Assembly: GCA_020629285.1 (NCBI GenBank)
Contig: JAHDDP010000007.1
Coordinates: 62,001 to 126,000, forward strand
Reading direction: 5' to 3'
DNA from: Maribacter sp.
Lineage (GTDB): Bacteria > Bacteroidota > Bacteroidia > Flavobacteriales > Flavobacteriaceae
Length of the DNA: 64,000 nt
In this document: positions 43,753 through 53,208 of the stretch, piece by piece
Layout of the letters: the number at the start of each line of letters is the position of its first letter
Position numbering within the stretch: the stretch's first letter is position 1
Program-made: the position numbers and the translations under genes
Notes under the pieces: model-generated
What the model was told of the DNA's origin: nothing
What the model saw: only the letters and a program-made list of their open reading frames with translations
Database searches by the model: none

Positions 43753-44580
43753 ATGAAAACGTTTCGTACATATAGCATAAAGCTTATATTCCTATTCTTT
43801 CTAGTGTTTCAAGGATTTTCACAAGAGAAAGAGGCTGTAGAATTGCCTGAGTATTCAAAATATAAAGATTTAGGTACAAAGACCTGGATCAATACTTATG
43901 GTAATATTAGAATTGGCAAACGCTTATTTTGGGATGCACAAACCCACCTTAGGCTAGAAGAAACAGAAGCTACACCATTTTTTGGTCAGGTAGCCCAGGT
44001 ATATAATAGACATGCCATTGGGTACATTCACTCTAAATATTTTAATGTTCGATTAGGTGGAGTTTTACGTTTAAATTTCAATACAGATGAAGCTTCTACA
44101 GATCGTAACTTAGTACCAGAATGGCGTATTTGGCATCAATATCAGTTTGCTCAATCACTTGCCAGTATGATGATTTATCATCGTATTCGTATAGAACACA
44201 GATGGACGCAAGGTTTTGCCGAAAATAGTGAATACATATTTAGAAACCGTTGGAGGTATATGTTTAGAATGAAAATTCCTCTGAACAATCACAAGTTAAA
44301 ACCAAAGACTTTTTACGTTGCACCAGAAGCAGAATTGATTATGCAAAGCGGAAAAGCCGTTGTTGCAAGCCCTATGGAAGATTTACGATTAACCAGTACA
44401 TTAGGTTATATTCTAACACCAAGATTGACCGTTGCAGCTGGCGCCATGTATTCACAGGGACAAGATTTGAAGAACGGTGGATTTTTTAAGCATAGTTGGG
44501 CAATGAGATTTCATGTTTACTATTCTCCTGATTTTAGAAAAGTAAAGAACAAACTTCCTGAAATTCACTTGACGGACTAG
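43753..44580 (+). CDS. DUF2490-family outer-membrane protein
   Basis: This 275-residue protein has a signal peptide ending at GFSQ (residue 23) and many alternating beta strands with aromatic residues. Characteristic pieces are TKTWINTYGNIRIGKRLFWD, YHRIRIEHRWTQGF and FRNRWRYMFRMKIPL, which match DUF2490, a family of predicted outer-membrane beta-barrels. Its function is unknown. It lies between two MORN-repeat proteins in one operon (3 bp and 21 bp gaps), so all three probably form or serve one envelope structure. Confidence 0.85.
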   Translation: MKTFRTYSIKLIFLFFLVFQGFSQEKEAVELPEYSKYKDLGTKTWINTYGNIRIGKRLFWDAQTHLRLEETEATPFFGQVAQVYNRHAIGYIHSKYFNVRLGGVLRLNFNTDEASTDRNLVPEWRIWHQYQFAQSLASMMIYHRIRIEHRWTQGFAENSEYIFRNRWRYMFRMKIPLNNHKLKPKTFYVAPEAELIMQSGKAVVASPMEDLRLTSTLGYILTPRLTVAAGAMYSQGQDLKNGGFFKHSWAMRFHVYYSPDFRKVKNKLPEIHLTD

Positions 44581-44601
44581 AGGCTCGGTAATAAGAAAAG
44601 T

Positions 44602-45450
44602 ATGAAAAAAAAGGATATTACATTATACAGTTTGCTTGCCATCATTTCTGCAGTAGCTCTTTATTTCGGAGTAAAATCCAGTACTTTAGAAAATGAGATA
44701 GGGGAGAGTAGCAAGGCAAAAGAGGAATTGGATGTACTTGTAACCGGTAATAAAGAATTAGTGGCAATTGATTCTGTATTAATGAAAGGCGATTATAATA
44801 AAGCAATCGAATCTTATAATACTACGCTTCAAAATCATGAAGAGCTGAACAGCGTTATTCCATTACGAATCGCAATTGCTCAAAAATTAATGCAAAATAA
44901 TACTGTAAATACTTCTAAAAAGGGAACTGAAAAAATCTCAGTAGATTCATCTGCTATTGCAGCCGTATCTGAAAGTGAAATAAGAAGTATAGATTCTCTC
45001 AATTTTGCCCTAGAAAAAGCACGGGTTCAGTTGAACAACATGCGTAAGCAGTTGAATAACAAATCTTTCGGTGAATACCTGAGTTTTACTAGTAAAAAAG
45101 GTACTGGTCTACATTACGTAGGTCAAGTTAAAAACAATAAGGCCAATGGTGTAGGTATTGCCGTGCTTGAAACCGGTAGTAGGTATGAGGGGCAATGGAA
45201 AGACAATTTACGTGAAGGTAACGGTACTTTTTATTGGCCTGATGGTGAATATTACATTGGCAGCTACAAAAATGACATGCGAGATGGTGAAGGAACCTAT
45301 TTTTGGCCTAACGGTGAAAAATATAAAGGACAGTGGAAAAACGACAAACGAAATGGAAAAGGTATTTTTCACAAGAAAGAAGGCTCTGTTATTAGTGGCA
45401 TTTGGGAGAATGATAAGCTTATAGAAACCGATAAATTGAACAAGAAATAG
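44602..45450 (+). CDS. Membrane-anchored MORN-repeat protein
   Basis: This 282-residue protein has one N-terminal membrane helix (residues ~6-24). A TPR-like helical segment follows (GDYNKAIESYNTTLQNHEE). The C-terminus is four to five MORN repeats, for example YEGQWKDNLREGNGTFYWPD, YIGSYKNDMRDGEGTYFWPN and YKGQWKNDKRNGKGIF. MORN repeats bind lipids or proteins and form extended beta sheets. It is the third gene of the operon with DUF2490. The MORN part should face the periplasm if the helix is an uncleaved signal anchor. Confidence 0.85.
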   Translation: MKKKDITLYSLLAIISAVALYFGVKSSTLENEIGESSKAKEELDVLVTGNKELVAIDSVLMKGDYNKAIESYNTTLQNHEELNSVIPLRIAIAQKLMQNNTVNTSKKGTEKISVDSSAIAAVSESEIRSIDSLNFALEKARVQLNNMRKQLNNKSFGEYLSFTSKKGTGLHYVGQVKNNKANGVGIAVLETGSRYEGQWKDNLREGNGTFYWPDGEYYIGSYKNDMRDGEGTYFWPNGEKYKGQWKNDKRNGKGIFHKKEGSVISGIWENDKLIETDKLNKK

Positions 45451-45609
45451 TGCCGTAATTTATTTTGTATAAAATTCATCAAATAGACCAGTTCTAATCT
45501 CAATATAGAATTGGCAAAATAAGAAAATCGCAAAAATCATCTTGAACGTATGTTTTGCGTAATGGTTTAAGTAACTTTAGGTCTTAACCAAACTATTATT
45601 CAAACCTAA

Positions 45610-48609
45610 ATGAAATCGTTCTTTCGTTACCTAGCCGTTGCATCATTTGTATGCATTTCTTCATCTCTTTTTTCTCAAGATTTTTCAGCATTGCATTATC
45701 GTACTATTGGTCCGTCAAGAGGTGGTCGTGTTACCACGGTTACCGGTACACCTGTTTTACCGGGCACTTTTTACCTAGGAGCTTCAGGTGCTGGAGTTTG
45801 GAAAACCGATGATTATGGTACATCTTGGAATAATATTTCTGACGGATTTTTTGATACGCCCTCTATTGGAGCTATTGAAGTGGCCGTCAATGACCCTAAT
45901 ATCGTTTATGTTGGTACTGGTTCTGACGGACTACGTAGTAACATCATTAGTGGTAAAGGGGTTTATAAATCTATAGACGCCGGAAAAACCTGGGATCATA
46001 TCGGATTAGAAAAAGCAGGACAAATAGGAGCGGTTGAAATTGACCCTACCAATAGCAACATCGTTTGGGTCGCGGCAATTGGTGATGCATTTAAAGCGAA
46101 TGAAGAACGTGGTATCTATAAAACTATAGATGGTGGTGTTACTTGGGAAAAGATGCTACACATATCTAACACAACCGGATTTGCCGATTTAGAGCTATTA
46201 CCAGGAAACCCTAATATAATTTATGCTGCCGCTTGGAAAGCACAACGTACACCTTGGACTATCATATCTGGAGGAGAAAACAAAGAAGGTGGGATCTATA
46301 AATCTGTAAATGGCGGTAAAGATTGGATCAAACTAGAAACAGGATTACCAAAAGGATTAATAGGTAAAATAGATTTAGCCGTTTCAGCAGTAGATTCAAG
46401 TATTCTTTATGCGGTAATTGAAGCACCTGGTGATGAAGGCGGAGTATACAAATCTGTAGATCAAGGTAAGACCTTTGTACAGACATCTAGCAATATGGGT
46501 TTGGTGAATAGACCTTTTTACTATACTAATATAGAATTAGACCCTACGAATCCTGATATAGTATATTCCAATGCCAACCCATTGTTAAAATCTATTGATG
46601 GAGGAAAAAATTGGACGATGATGTCGGTACCTCACGGCGATAATCATGATATATGGTTAAACCCTAATAATCCAGATTTACTAATACAATGTAATGACGG
46701 TGGTGCCAATGTTTCTCACAATGGTGGTAAAACATGGTCATCGCAATTCAATCAGCCAACGGCAGAGATATATCAAGTTGCTGTGGATGACCAATATCCT
46801 TATTGGATCTATGGTGCACAACAAGATAATACCACCATTGCCATACCAAGTTCAGCACCTAGTGGAACTTCCGCTCAGGGTACGCAGGTTATGATTGAAG
46901 TAGGTGGTTGTGAAACCGGTCCGTCAATACCAAAACCGGGAAATCATAATATCGTTTATAACAATTGTAAAGGTCGTTTTAGCGTCTATAACAAAATTAC
47001 CGGAGTAGGTAGGGAATATTCTATAGGTGCTTCAAATATTTACGGTCATAATCCTAAAGATTTAAAATATCGTTTTCAGCGTGTTGCTCCTGTTCATGTT
47101 TCACCACATGATCCAGATGTTGTGTATATGGGCTCACAGTTTGTACATAAAACAAGGAACGACGGGGTTATTTGGGAAACCATTTCTCCAGATTTAACCG
47201 CTTTTGAAGCTGATAAGCAAGTAATTTCCGGTAGTCCGATTACCAGAGACATTACCGGTGAGGAGTATTATAGTACTATATATTCCATCAGAGAATCAAA
47301 AATCAAAAAAGATTTAATCTGGACAGGATCAAATGATGGTGTGGTTTCTTTGACTCAAGATGGCGGACAAACTTGGACGACTGTAACACCTAAGAAAATG
47401 CCTAAAGGTGGTAGAGTGGAGTCTATTGAACCTTCTCAATTTAATCCTGCCACTGCCTATATATCTGTAGATAGACATTTATTAGGTGATACTACTCCAT
47501 ATTTCTATAGAACGGAAGATTATGGTAAAACTTGGGAGTTATTGAGTACTGCTACAAACGGAATTCCGTCTGACTATACCGCTAAAGTATTACGTGAAGA
47601 CCCAGAAACCGAAGGTCTCTTATATGCAGGTACTGAATATGGCATGTTCGTATCTTTAAACGATGGAAAAGATTGGAAATCTTTTCAGCAAAATTTACCG
47701 GTAACACCAATTACCGATATCATTATACAAAGAGGCGATTTAGTTTTAAGTACCATGGGACGTGGTTTTTGGGTAATGGATAATATTACCTCTTTAAGAG
47801 ATTCTGCTATTGCCAATTTAGACGATACGCCTGTATTGTTTAAACCAGATAATACCTTTAGATATCGTACGCCTAGAAGAGCAAAAGGATTTCCTAATTA
47901 TCCTTCAACGGGAGTTCTAATTGATTACTACTTACCAAAAGAACTTAAAACCGAAGTACAATTAGAAATTTTAGATGCTAACAATCAATCTATAGCAACT
48001 ATCATAAGTGACTCTACAAAAGTGAAATCCAGTAAAGAGGAAGTAGAGAATATGGGTCTTAGTATGGCTTTTAGTTACTTTGACAATAAATTGGAAACTA
48101 AAAAAGGTATTAATAGATTTCAATGGGATATGCGCCAAAAAGGAGCATGGAGCGACAAAGAATCTAGAAGCTACAAAAATGGACCATTGGTATTGCCAGG
48201 AACTTACACGGCAAGACTGACTGTAGGTAAAGAAACATTTGAGCAACCATTTGAAATTCTGGTTGATCCAAGATTAGCAGAAGAAGGCATCGATGAAACA
48301 ATTATAAAAGACCATTTAGTTTTTGAAAATAAAGTTCTAGCGCTACTGACCGAGGCTAGAAAATTTCAATCGCAATTAGAGAAAGAAATCAAGAAAAGCA
48401 CAGGAGACAGAAAAGTTTCTTTAGAGAAAACATTAAAAGAAATCAAAAATGATGAAGGGGCTTATCCGCAGCAAATGCTAGTGCCTCAAATTGCCTATTT
48501 ATCTTACATCGTTGGCGGTGTCGATAAAATACCCGGCAATGAAGAAGTAGAGCGTTTAAAAGAGCTTGAAGACCAATTGGCATCATTAAAATCTAAAACT
48601 GCATTATAG
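45610..48609 (+). CDS. Secreted VPS10/BNR-type beta-propeller protein
   Basis: This 999-residue protein has a signal peptide ending near SLFSQ and at least ten Asp-box motifs of S/T-x-D-x-G-x-x-W type (TDDYGTSW, SIDAGKTW, TIDGGVTW, SIDGGKNW, TQDGGQTW, TEDYGKTW, SLNDGKDW and others). These indicate a large, probably double, propeller as in sortilin VPS10 or BNR hydrolases. The last ~250 residues include a beta domain and a charged helical end. Homologues are often called glycosyl hydrolase, but no catalytic residues are evident. It stands alone. Confidence 0.85.
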   Translation: MKSFFRYLAVASFVCISSSLFSQDFSALHYRTIGPSRGGRVTTVTGTPVLPGTFYLGASGAGVWKTDDYGTSWNNISDGFFDTPSIGAIEVAVNDPNIVYVGTGSDGLRSNIISGKGVYKSIDAGKTWDHIGLEKAGQIGAVEIDPTNSNIVWVAAIGDAFKANEERGIYKTIDGGVTWEKMLHISNTTGFADLELLPGNPNIIYAAAWKAQRTPWTIISGGENKEGGIYKSVNGGKDWIKLETGLPKGLIGKIDLAVSAVDSSILYAVIEAPGDEGGVYKSVDQGKTFVQTSSNMGLVNRPFYYTNIELDPTNPDIVYSNANPLLKSIDGGKNWTMMSVPHGDNHDIWLNPNNPDLLIQCNDGGANVSHNGGKTWSSQFNQPTAEIYQVAVDDQYPYWIYGAQQDNTTIAIPSSAPSGTSAQGTQVMIEVGGCETGPSIPKPGNHNIVYNNCKGRFSVYNKITGVGREYSIGASNIYGHNPKDLKYRFQRVAPVHVSPHDPDVVYMGSQFVHKTRNDGVIWETISPDLTAFEADKQVISGSPITRDITGEEYYSTIYSIRESKIKKDLIWTGSNDGVVSLTQDGGQTWTTVTPKKMPKGGRVESIEPSQFNPATAYISVDRHLLGDTTPYFYRTEDYGKTWELLSTATNGIPSDYTAKVLREDPETEGLLYAGTEYGMFVSLNDGKDWKSFQQNLPVTPITDIIIQRGDLVLSTMGRGFWVMDNITSLRDSAIANLDDTPVLFKPDNTFRYRTPRRAKGFPNYPSTGVLIDYYLPKELKTEVQLEILDANNQSIATIISDSTKVKSSKEEVENMGLSMAFSYFDNKLETKKGINRFQWDMRQKGAWSDKESRSYKNGPLVLPGTYTARLTVGKETFEQPFEILVDPRLAEEGIDETIIKDHLVFENKVLALLTEARKFQSQLEKEIKKSTGDRKVSLEKTLKEIKNDEGAYPQQMLVPQIAYLSYIVGGVDKIPGNEEVERLKELEDQLASLKSKTAL

Positions 48610-48729
48610 CTTTTGATCGATCTCATTATTAAATCTATATTTTGATATAATTCTTTGAGATAATTAATTCATCAATGTCATTAATACTATCCGTGGATCT
48701 ATTTTACTTTTACTTAAAATTCAATTGTA

Positions 48730-49233
48730 ATGAGCAGAGGGTTTGTAAAAGAAGAAGATCAGGAAGAGATACCTATGGTACCGCCTAGGGCAGATTTACC
48801 TGACGGAGCCGTTAATTACGTTACCAAAATCGGGCATACTAATCTGTTGGCAGAAAGGAATGGCTTATTGGTTGAAAAAGAATCTTTACAACATGACAAT
48901 GAGAATGAAAGACGTATTGCAAGTAATTTAATCAATGCTAAATTACAATTACTGAATGAGCGAATTGCAAGTGCTAAAATTGTAGACCTAAAAGAGCAAC
49001 CACAAAATGAAATTCGTTTCGGTGCCACGATAACAGTAGTAATTGATAATGCAGAAACACCACAACAATTTCAAATAGTTGGTGTGGATGAGGCAAACAT
49101 AGCGAAAGGTAAAATTTCGTTTCTATCACCTATTGCACGACTATTAATTTCTAAACATGTTGGTGATACTGCAACATTGAAATTAGGTAAAGTAGAACGT
49201 GTTTTTAAAATTATAGAGATATCGTACACGTAA
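48730..49233 (+). CDS. GreA/GreB-family transcription elongation factor-like protein
   Basis: This 167-residue protein has a Gre-like layout. Residues ~35-90 are an N-terminal coiled coil (LLAERNGLLVEKESLQHD), and residues ~95-165 are an FKBP-like domain (FGATITVVIDNAETPQQFQIVG; KISFLSPIARLLISKHVGD). Gre factors rescue backtracked RNA polymerase by stimulating transcript cleavage. The acidic tip that coordinates Mg2+ in GreA is not obvious here, so it may be one of the secondary-channel relatives with another role. It is monocistronic with a terminator downstream. Confidence 0.85.
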   Translation: MSRGFVKEEDQEEIPMVPPRADLPDGAVNYVTKIGHTNLLAERNGLLVEKESLQHDNENERRIASNLINAKLQLLNERIASAKIVDLKEQPQNEIRFGATITVVIDNAETPQQFQIVGVDEANIAKGKISFLSPIARLLISKHVGDTATLKLGKVERVFKIIEISYT

Positions 49234-49277
49234 TAAACACAGTCATAAAAGCAGTAAACTTTTTATTGATATAATTG

Positions 49278-49308
49278 AAAAGAGGAACCGATGGGTCCTC
49301 TTTTTTTA
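49278..49308. terminator. Bidirectional terminator after the Gre-like gene
   Basis: AAGAGGA (49280-49286) pairs with TCCTCTT (49296-49302), extended by ACC/GGT, with a T7 run after it. It lies between convergent genes ending at 49233 and 49329. Confidence 0.78.
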
Positions 49309-49328
49309 TGCTATATATTTAAAAGTGC

Positions 49329-49886
49329 TTATTCTTCGCTTGACATTACATCACTCAACTCCAACTCTTCATCCATTGAATTATCAACAGGAACCGAATC
49401 TTTCAACACATTGAATTTTTCTACGCGTTCCATATCGTCTTCTTCACCAGAGAAATAAGGAAAAACATCCATAATTGGAGATTCTGCTATCGACGGTATA
49501 GAGTATTCACCCATAGTATCTTTCATTACACTTATGGTATTGTCATAGGCCTCTTTTACATCATTTGCCTGTATTAATAAATACATGTTCGTTTTACGTT
49601 CTTTACCGCTTTCTTCGTCAAAAGCAATTAAAGAAACTTTAGATTTAAACCACCTATCTGAATTTTCGAAGGGATGAATCTCAGCAAAATTCGCCACCTT
49701 AATATTAGTGATTTTAATTTCTTCGGTATCGCTTAAGTAAACCGACATTTCTTCGGTAATTCTACTCTCGGCTTCGGTATAAGAAATGGCATCAACCAAA
49801 AATGGCTCTGTTTTCACCTTTAACATTCCTGAAGCTTCGTCTAGCTTTCTATATTTTATTTTACACTCGTACCACGTTGCGCTCAT
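49329..49886 (-). CDS. DUF4494 protein
   Basis: This 185-residue cytoplasmic protein begins MSATWYECKIKYRKLDE and contains the DUF4494 features FLVDAISYTEAESRI, KVSLIAFDEE and EAYDNTISVMKDTMGEYSI. The family is nearly restricted to Bacteroidota and its function is unknown. The C-terminal ~40 residues are acidic and low-complexity. It has no operon partner; the gap upstream (188 bp) separates it from the response regulator. Confidence 0.88.
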   Translation of the reverse strand: MSATWYECKIKYRKLDEASGMLKVKTEPFLVDAISYTEAESRITEEMSVYLSDTEEIKITNIKVANFAEIHPFENSDRWFKSKVSLIAFDEESGKERKTNMYLLIQANDVKEAYDNTISVMKDTMGEYSIPSIAESPIMDVFPYFSGEEDDMERVEKFNVLKDSVPVDNSMDEELELSDVMSSEE

Positions 49887-50074
49887 AATTTCCTTTTATT
49901 TTGGGGTGCTAAATATACTTCTTAGTCATAGTTTGAAAAGGCAAAAAAAGCAATAGATATTCACAATTTAAAAGAGATGAGTGTAGTCTACTTAAAATTA
50001 GACACTTAGAAGTATTTCAATAATTTCTGAAATATTGAGCAATTGAATAGTATAAAATTGGAAAGAATTACGAA

Positions 50075-50749
50075 TTAAAACAATTCATCTTTTACCCGGT
50101 CATAGTAAGAATCACTAACGGGTATCATAACATCTGACAGTTGTAAATCTCTACCTTTTAAGCCGGTTACACTGTTTTTATTAATGATATATGATCTATG
50201 CACTCTCATAAACATGGCACTCGGCAACTCTTGTTCTAAGGCTTTTAAACGTTGATTACTTATAATTTTCTTGTCAGCCATATGGAAGGTAACATACTCG
50301 CTATCACTTACGATATATTTAATATCTTCAAACTTTACCTTATGTAAATCATAGCCGGATTTGATAGTAAAAGAATCGGACTTTTCGACTATTTTATTGT
50401 TTTTCACCTTATTTACAGCAGTAACAAAACGTTCAAAAGTTATTGGTTTTAATAGATAATCTACTGCATTTAATTCATATCCTTCCAAAGCATATTGGGA
50501 GTATGCTGTGGTAAAAATTATCTTAGTATTAGCATCTACCATTTTAGCAAAATCAGTTCCTTTTATCTCAGGCATTTGAATGTCCAAAAACAAAACATCT
50601 ACATCATGTTCTTTCATTAATTGTAAAGCCTCTAACGGATTTTCAGCCTCACCCACCAAATTCAAAAAATCTAATTTTTCGATATAACTTATCAGTAGGG
50701 CTCGTGCCAATTCTTCGTCATCTACGACTATACAATTTATACTATTCAT
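50075..50749 (-). CDS. LytTR-family response regulator
   Basis: This 224-residue regulator has a receiver domain with the phosphoacceptor D56 in VDVLFLDIQMP, the switch TTAYSQ and lysine in YLLKPIT. A LytTR DNA-binding domain follows (residues ~120-220, with MRVHRSYIINKNSV). It overlaps the histidine kinase gene by 8 bp, so the two are translationally linked. LytTR regulators bind paired 9-bp-type sites. The likely target is the divergent EF-hand/YHYH/SCO cluster on the other side of the kinase gene. Confidence 0.95.
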   Translation of the reverse strand: MNSINCIVVDDEELARALLISYIEKLDFLNLVGEAENPLEALQLMKEHDVDVLFLDIQMPEIKGTDFAKMVDANTKIIFTTAYSQYALEGYELNAVDYLLKPITFERFVTAVNKVKNNKIVEKSDSFTIKSGYDLHKVKFEDIKYIVSDSEYVTFHMADKKIISNQRLKALEQELPSAMFMRVHRSYIINKNSVTGLKGRDLQLSDVMIPVSDSYYDRVKDELF

Positions 50750-51839
50750 TCAACTGCAGTTTTAAATTCACTTTAAAAGCCTCTGTGGTTTCATTAATTA
50801 GTAATTCATGACGGTTAGGATATAGAATTGCCAATCGTTTCTTTACATTATCTATTCCAATACCGCCAACATCATCCTTTACTACCTTAAATTCAGGTTT
50901 ACTGTTCTCTAGCTCAAAATCAATACTACTTTCGGTAGCAGTAATTATAAGATTAATAAAGGTTCCTGTTACTTTTTCAATATTACTATGCTTTAAGGCA
51001 TTTTCCAAAAAGGGTATAAATAACATAGGTACTATTTCAACATTTTGATTCTCAATTGAAAAAGTCGTCGTTATAGGATATGTTTTACTACTCTTTAGAC
51101 AAAACAGTTTTATGTAATTCTCAATATAATCTAACTCTTTGTAAAGTGGCACAATTTCTTGCTCGCACTCGTATAAAACATACCTAAGCATATCTGACAA
51201 GTAGCTAATACTTTGTTGTGTTCTTCCAGAATCTATGGCAGACAATGCATATATATTGTTCAAAGCATTGAATAAAAAATGCGGATTGATCTGCGATTTC
51301 AATAGTTTCAATTCTGTCTGCAAAGCCTCATTTTTATTGATTACGATTTCCTCTTCTTTTCGCCGAGCAAATAAAAATATTTCAACAAGGGTAGCAATCA
51401 CATAAGCTAAGGCAATTAGTAACAAATTGATAAAATACCTTGAAGGTGGTCTACGATTAATATCTAATGGTGGTCCATCTTCAAATCTAGGTCCCGTTCC
51501 TGGTCCGCCAGCTCCGGGTCCCTGTCCAAATCCAGGACCAGGCATCTGTCTTATCGTATTTTCAGATCCTAGTATTTGATCAGGAACAATATTGGTTAAA
51601 ATTAGCGTGACCACAAAAACCGTAATTATAGAGACTATAGTAAATGCTATATACTTTTTTTTAAATAATAATTGTGGAACCGTATAGTAAATCAATATCG
51701 CAATTACTACAATCTGAAATAAAAATGCCAATCCATTCTCAACTGCAAATTGAATATCACTGCCACTAAAAATCCAAGCAATTGACCAAATCAGTAACCA
51801 TAGGGCTACATGAAATATAAAATTCTTATGTCTGTTCAT
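50742..51839 (-). CDS. LytS-type sensor histidine kinase with Gly/Pro-rich external loop
   Basis: This 365-residue membrane kinase has helices near residues 8-24, 36-56, 62-82 and 136-157. A His-kinase domain follows with H187 in SQINPHFLFNALN, the N-box ENALKHSN and the GGIGIDNVKKRL G-box. Between helices 3 and 4, residues ~98-125 form an unusual Gly/Pro-rich loop (PGPGFGQGPGAGGPGTGP, then an acidic patch) predicted to face the periplasm. It has no PAS or other sensor domain, so the loop and helices are the likely sensing part. Confidence 0.93.
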   Translation of the reverse strand: MNRHKNFIFHVALWLLIWSIAWIFSGSDIQFAVENGLAFLFQIVVIAILIYYTVPQLLFKKKYIAFTIVSIITVFVVTLILTNIVPDQILGSENTIRQMPGPGFGQGPGAGGPGTGPRFEDGPPLDINRRPPSRYFINLLLIALAYVIATLVEIFLFARRKEEEIVINKNEALQTELKLLKSQINPHFLFNALNNIYALSAIDSGRTQQSISYLSDMLRYVLYECEQEIVPLYKELDYIENYIKLFCLKSSKTYPITTTFSIENQNVEIVPMLFIPFLENALKHSNIEKVTGTFINLIITATESSIDFELENSKPEFKVVKDDVGGIGIDNVKKRLAILYPNRHELLINETTEAFKVNLKLQLNE

Positions 51840-52028
51840 GATGCAAATAAAAGGAATAAAAATTCAAACATACCCCGTAAATATGGCGATAAATAGGTTA
51901 TAATAAAGAGTTCGCTGTTTACAATATGGCATTCACTTAAAAGTAAACAGCAAATACTTAATGCGCTCATATTACATTAAAGTTTCTTACATCTTTGTAT
52001 TCGAATATTAACTATAAAATTAAAATAT

Positions 52029-52310
52029 ATGAAACGTATTACTTTAAAAACAGGATTACTATTTGCCATGTTAATTGCATTTGGCACTGTAGCTGTTAAC
52101 GCACAATCTAGAGGAGAAAGAAAAGAACCACCTACATATGCCAAACTTTTAGAAGAAATGGATGCAGATGAAGATGGTCAGCTTTCGGAAGATGAAGTAA
52201 AAGGTCCTTTAAAGGATAACTTTTCTGAAATAGATGCCAATGAAGATGGTTTTATATCAGAAGAAGAATTTGACGAGGCTCCAAAACCAAAAGGAAGACC
52301 TAGAAATTAA
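52029..52310 (+). CDS. Secreted EF-hand protein
   Basis: This 93-residue protein has a signal peptide ending at VNAQ (residue 25) and two EF-hand calcium-binding loops: DADEDGQLSEDE (residues ~45-56) and DANEDGFISEEE (~69-80). The C-terminus is Lys/Pro-rich. It should bind Ca2+ outside the cytoplasm and act as a buffer, sensor or adaptor. It is divergent from the LytTR kinase and heads the YHYH/SCO cluster, although a hairpin terminator separates it from the DUF6090 gene. Confidence 0.88.
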   Translation: MKRITLKTGLLFAMLIAFGTVAVNAQSRGERKEPPTYAKLLEEMDADEDGQLSEDEVKGPLKDNFSEIDANEDGFISEEEFDEAPKPKGRPRN

Positions 52311-52363
52311 TTTTTCTCTCATTTTAAAAAATTTGAATCAATAATTTTTGATGAAGTTAGCCC

Positions 52364-52391
52364 AAAGCTTCATGAGTGATCATGAAGCTTT
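52364..52391 (+). terminator. Hairpin after the EF-hand gene
   Basis: AAAGCTTCATGA (52364-52375) and TCATGAAGCTTT (52380-52391) form a perfect 12-bp stem with loop GTGA, followed by ATTT. The T-tract is weak, so it may be a partial terminator that reduces read-through into DUF6090. Confidence 0.65.
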
Positions 52392-52420
52392 ATTTAAAAT
52401 AAGAAGGTAAATACAAAAGT

Positions 52421-53173
52421 ATGGTCTTATTCAGAAAGGTTAGAAGTAAGTTATTGAAACTAGAAAAATTTAAAACGTATTTCATTTATGCTCTAGGTGA
52501 AATTTTATTGATTGTGGTGGGTCTTTTAATTGCCTGGAAAATCAATAATATGAATGAGACTAGAAAAAACAGAGTTGTTGAGATTAAAATATATAAAAGT
52601 TTAAGCCAAGAATTAGATACGAATTTGGTTGTTTTAGATAGTGCTATAGTAGAATACACAAGAAGTATACAAATGCTTCAAAATACCATTAATTATCTAG
52701 GAACACAGCCTAAGAAATTAACACAGGATGCAAAATCTCTAATAGTAAATTTAAATTACAACAAGACAATAGTAAGAGATGAAGCCATTAATTCTATCAA
52801 TGCTACCAATAAATTCGAGTTTATTGACAGTGATTCACTTAAACAATTAATTTCTGCATACCCTAACGAATTAGATAGTTTTAATAATCAACAAAACAAG
52901 ATTGAAAATATAATTACAGATCGTTTGAAACCCGTAATAGAAAAGCACATTTCTCTTATGGAAATTTTGCCGCAGAATAGTTATAATTATCAACGTATTA
53001 AAAATTATGGGAATCAGTCTAATTACCCAGAACTACTTGTTAGTCGTGAATATCAAAATAGTGTAATAGACAGATTACTACAGACCAAGGGTCAATTGAC
53101 GATTGCTAAAAGCTTAAAAGAGAAAACAAAAACAATTGCCACAAAGTTGAATCAAGAATTGTACAGACCTTAA
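52421..53173 (+). CDS. DUF6090-family membrane protein
   Basis: This 250-residue protein has the family's opening KFKTYFIYALGEILLIVVGL followed by LLIAWKINNMNE, which gives one membrane helix (residues ~22-43). The remainder is soluble and mostly helical, probably periplasmic. The DUF6090 family is frequent in marine Flavobacteriia and its role is unknown. It lies between the EF-hand gene and the first YHYH lipoprotein, with a gap of 35 bp to the latter. Confidence 0.85.
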   Translation: MVLFRKVRSKLLKLEKFKTYFIYALGEILLIVVGLLIAWKINNMNETRKNRVVEIKIYKSLSQELDTNLVVLDSAIVEYTRSIQMLQNTINYLGTQPKKLTQDAKSLIVNLNYNKTIVRDEAINSINATNKFEFIDSDSLKQLISAYPNELDSFNNQQNKIENIITDRLKPVIEKHISLMEILPQNSYNYQRIKNYGNQSNYPELLVSREYQNSVIDRLLQTKGQLTIAKSLKEKTKTIATKLNQELYRP

Positions 53174-53208
53174 TTCCTTTAAAATATTATCAATTTAAAC
53201 CTAAAATT

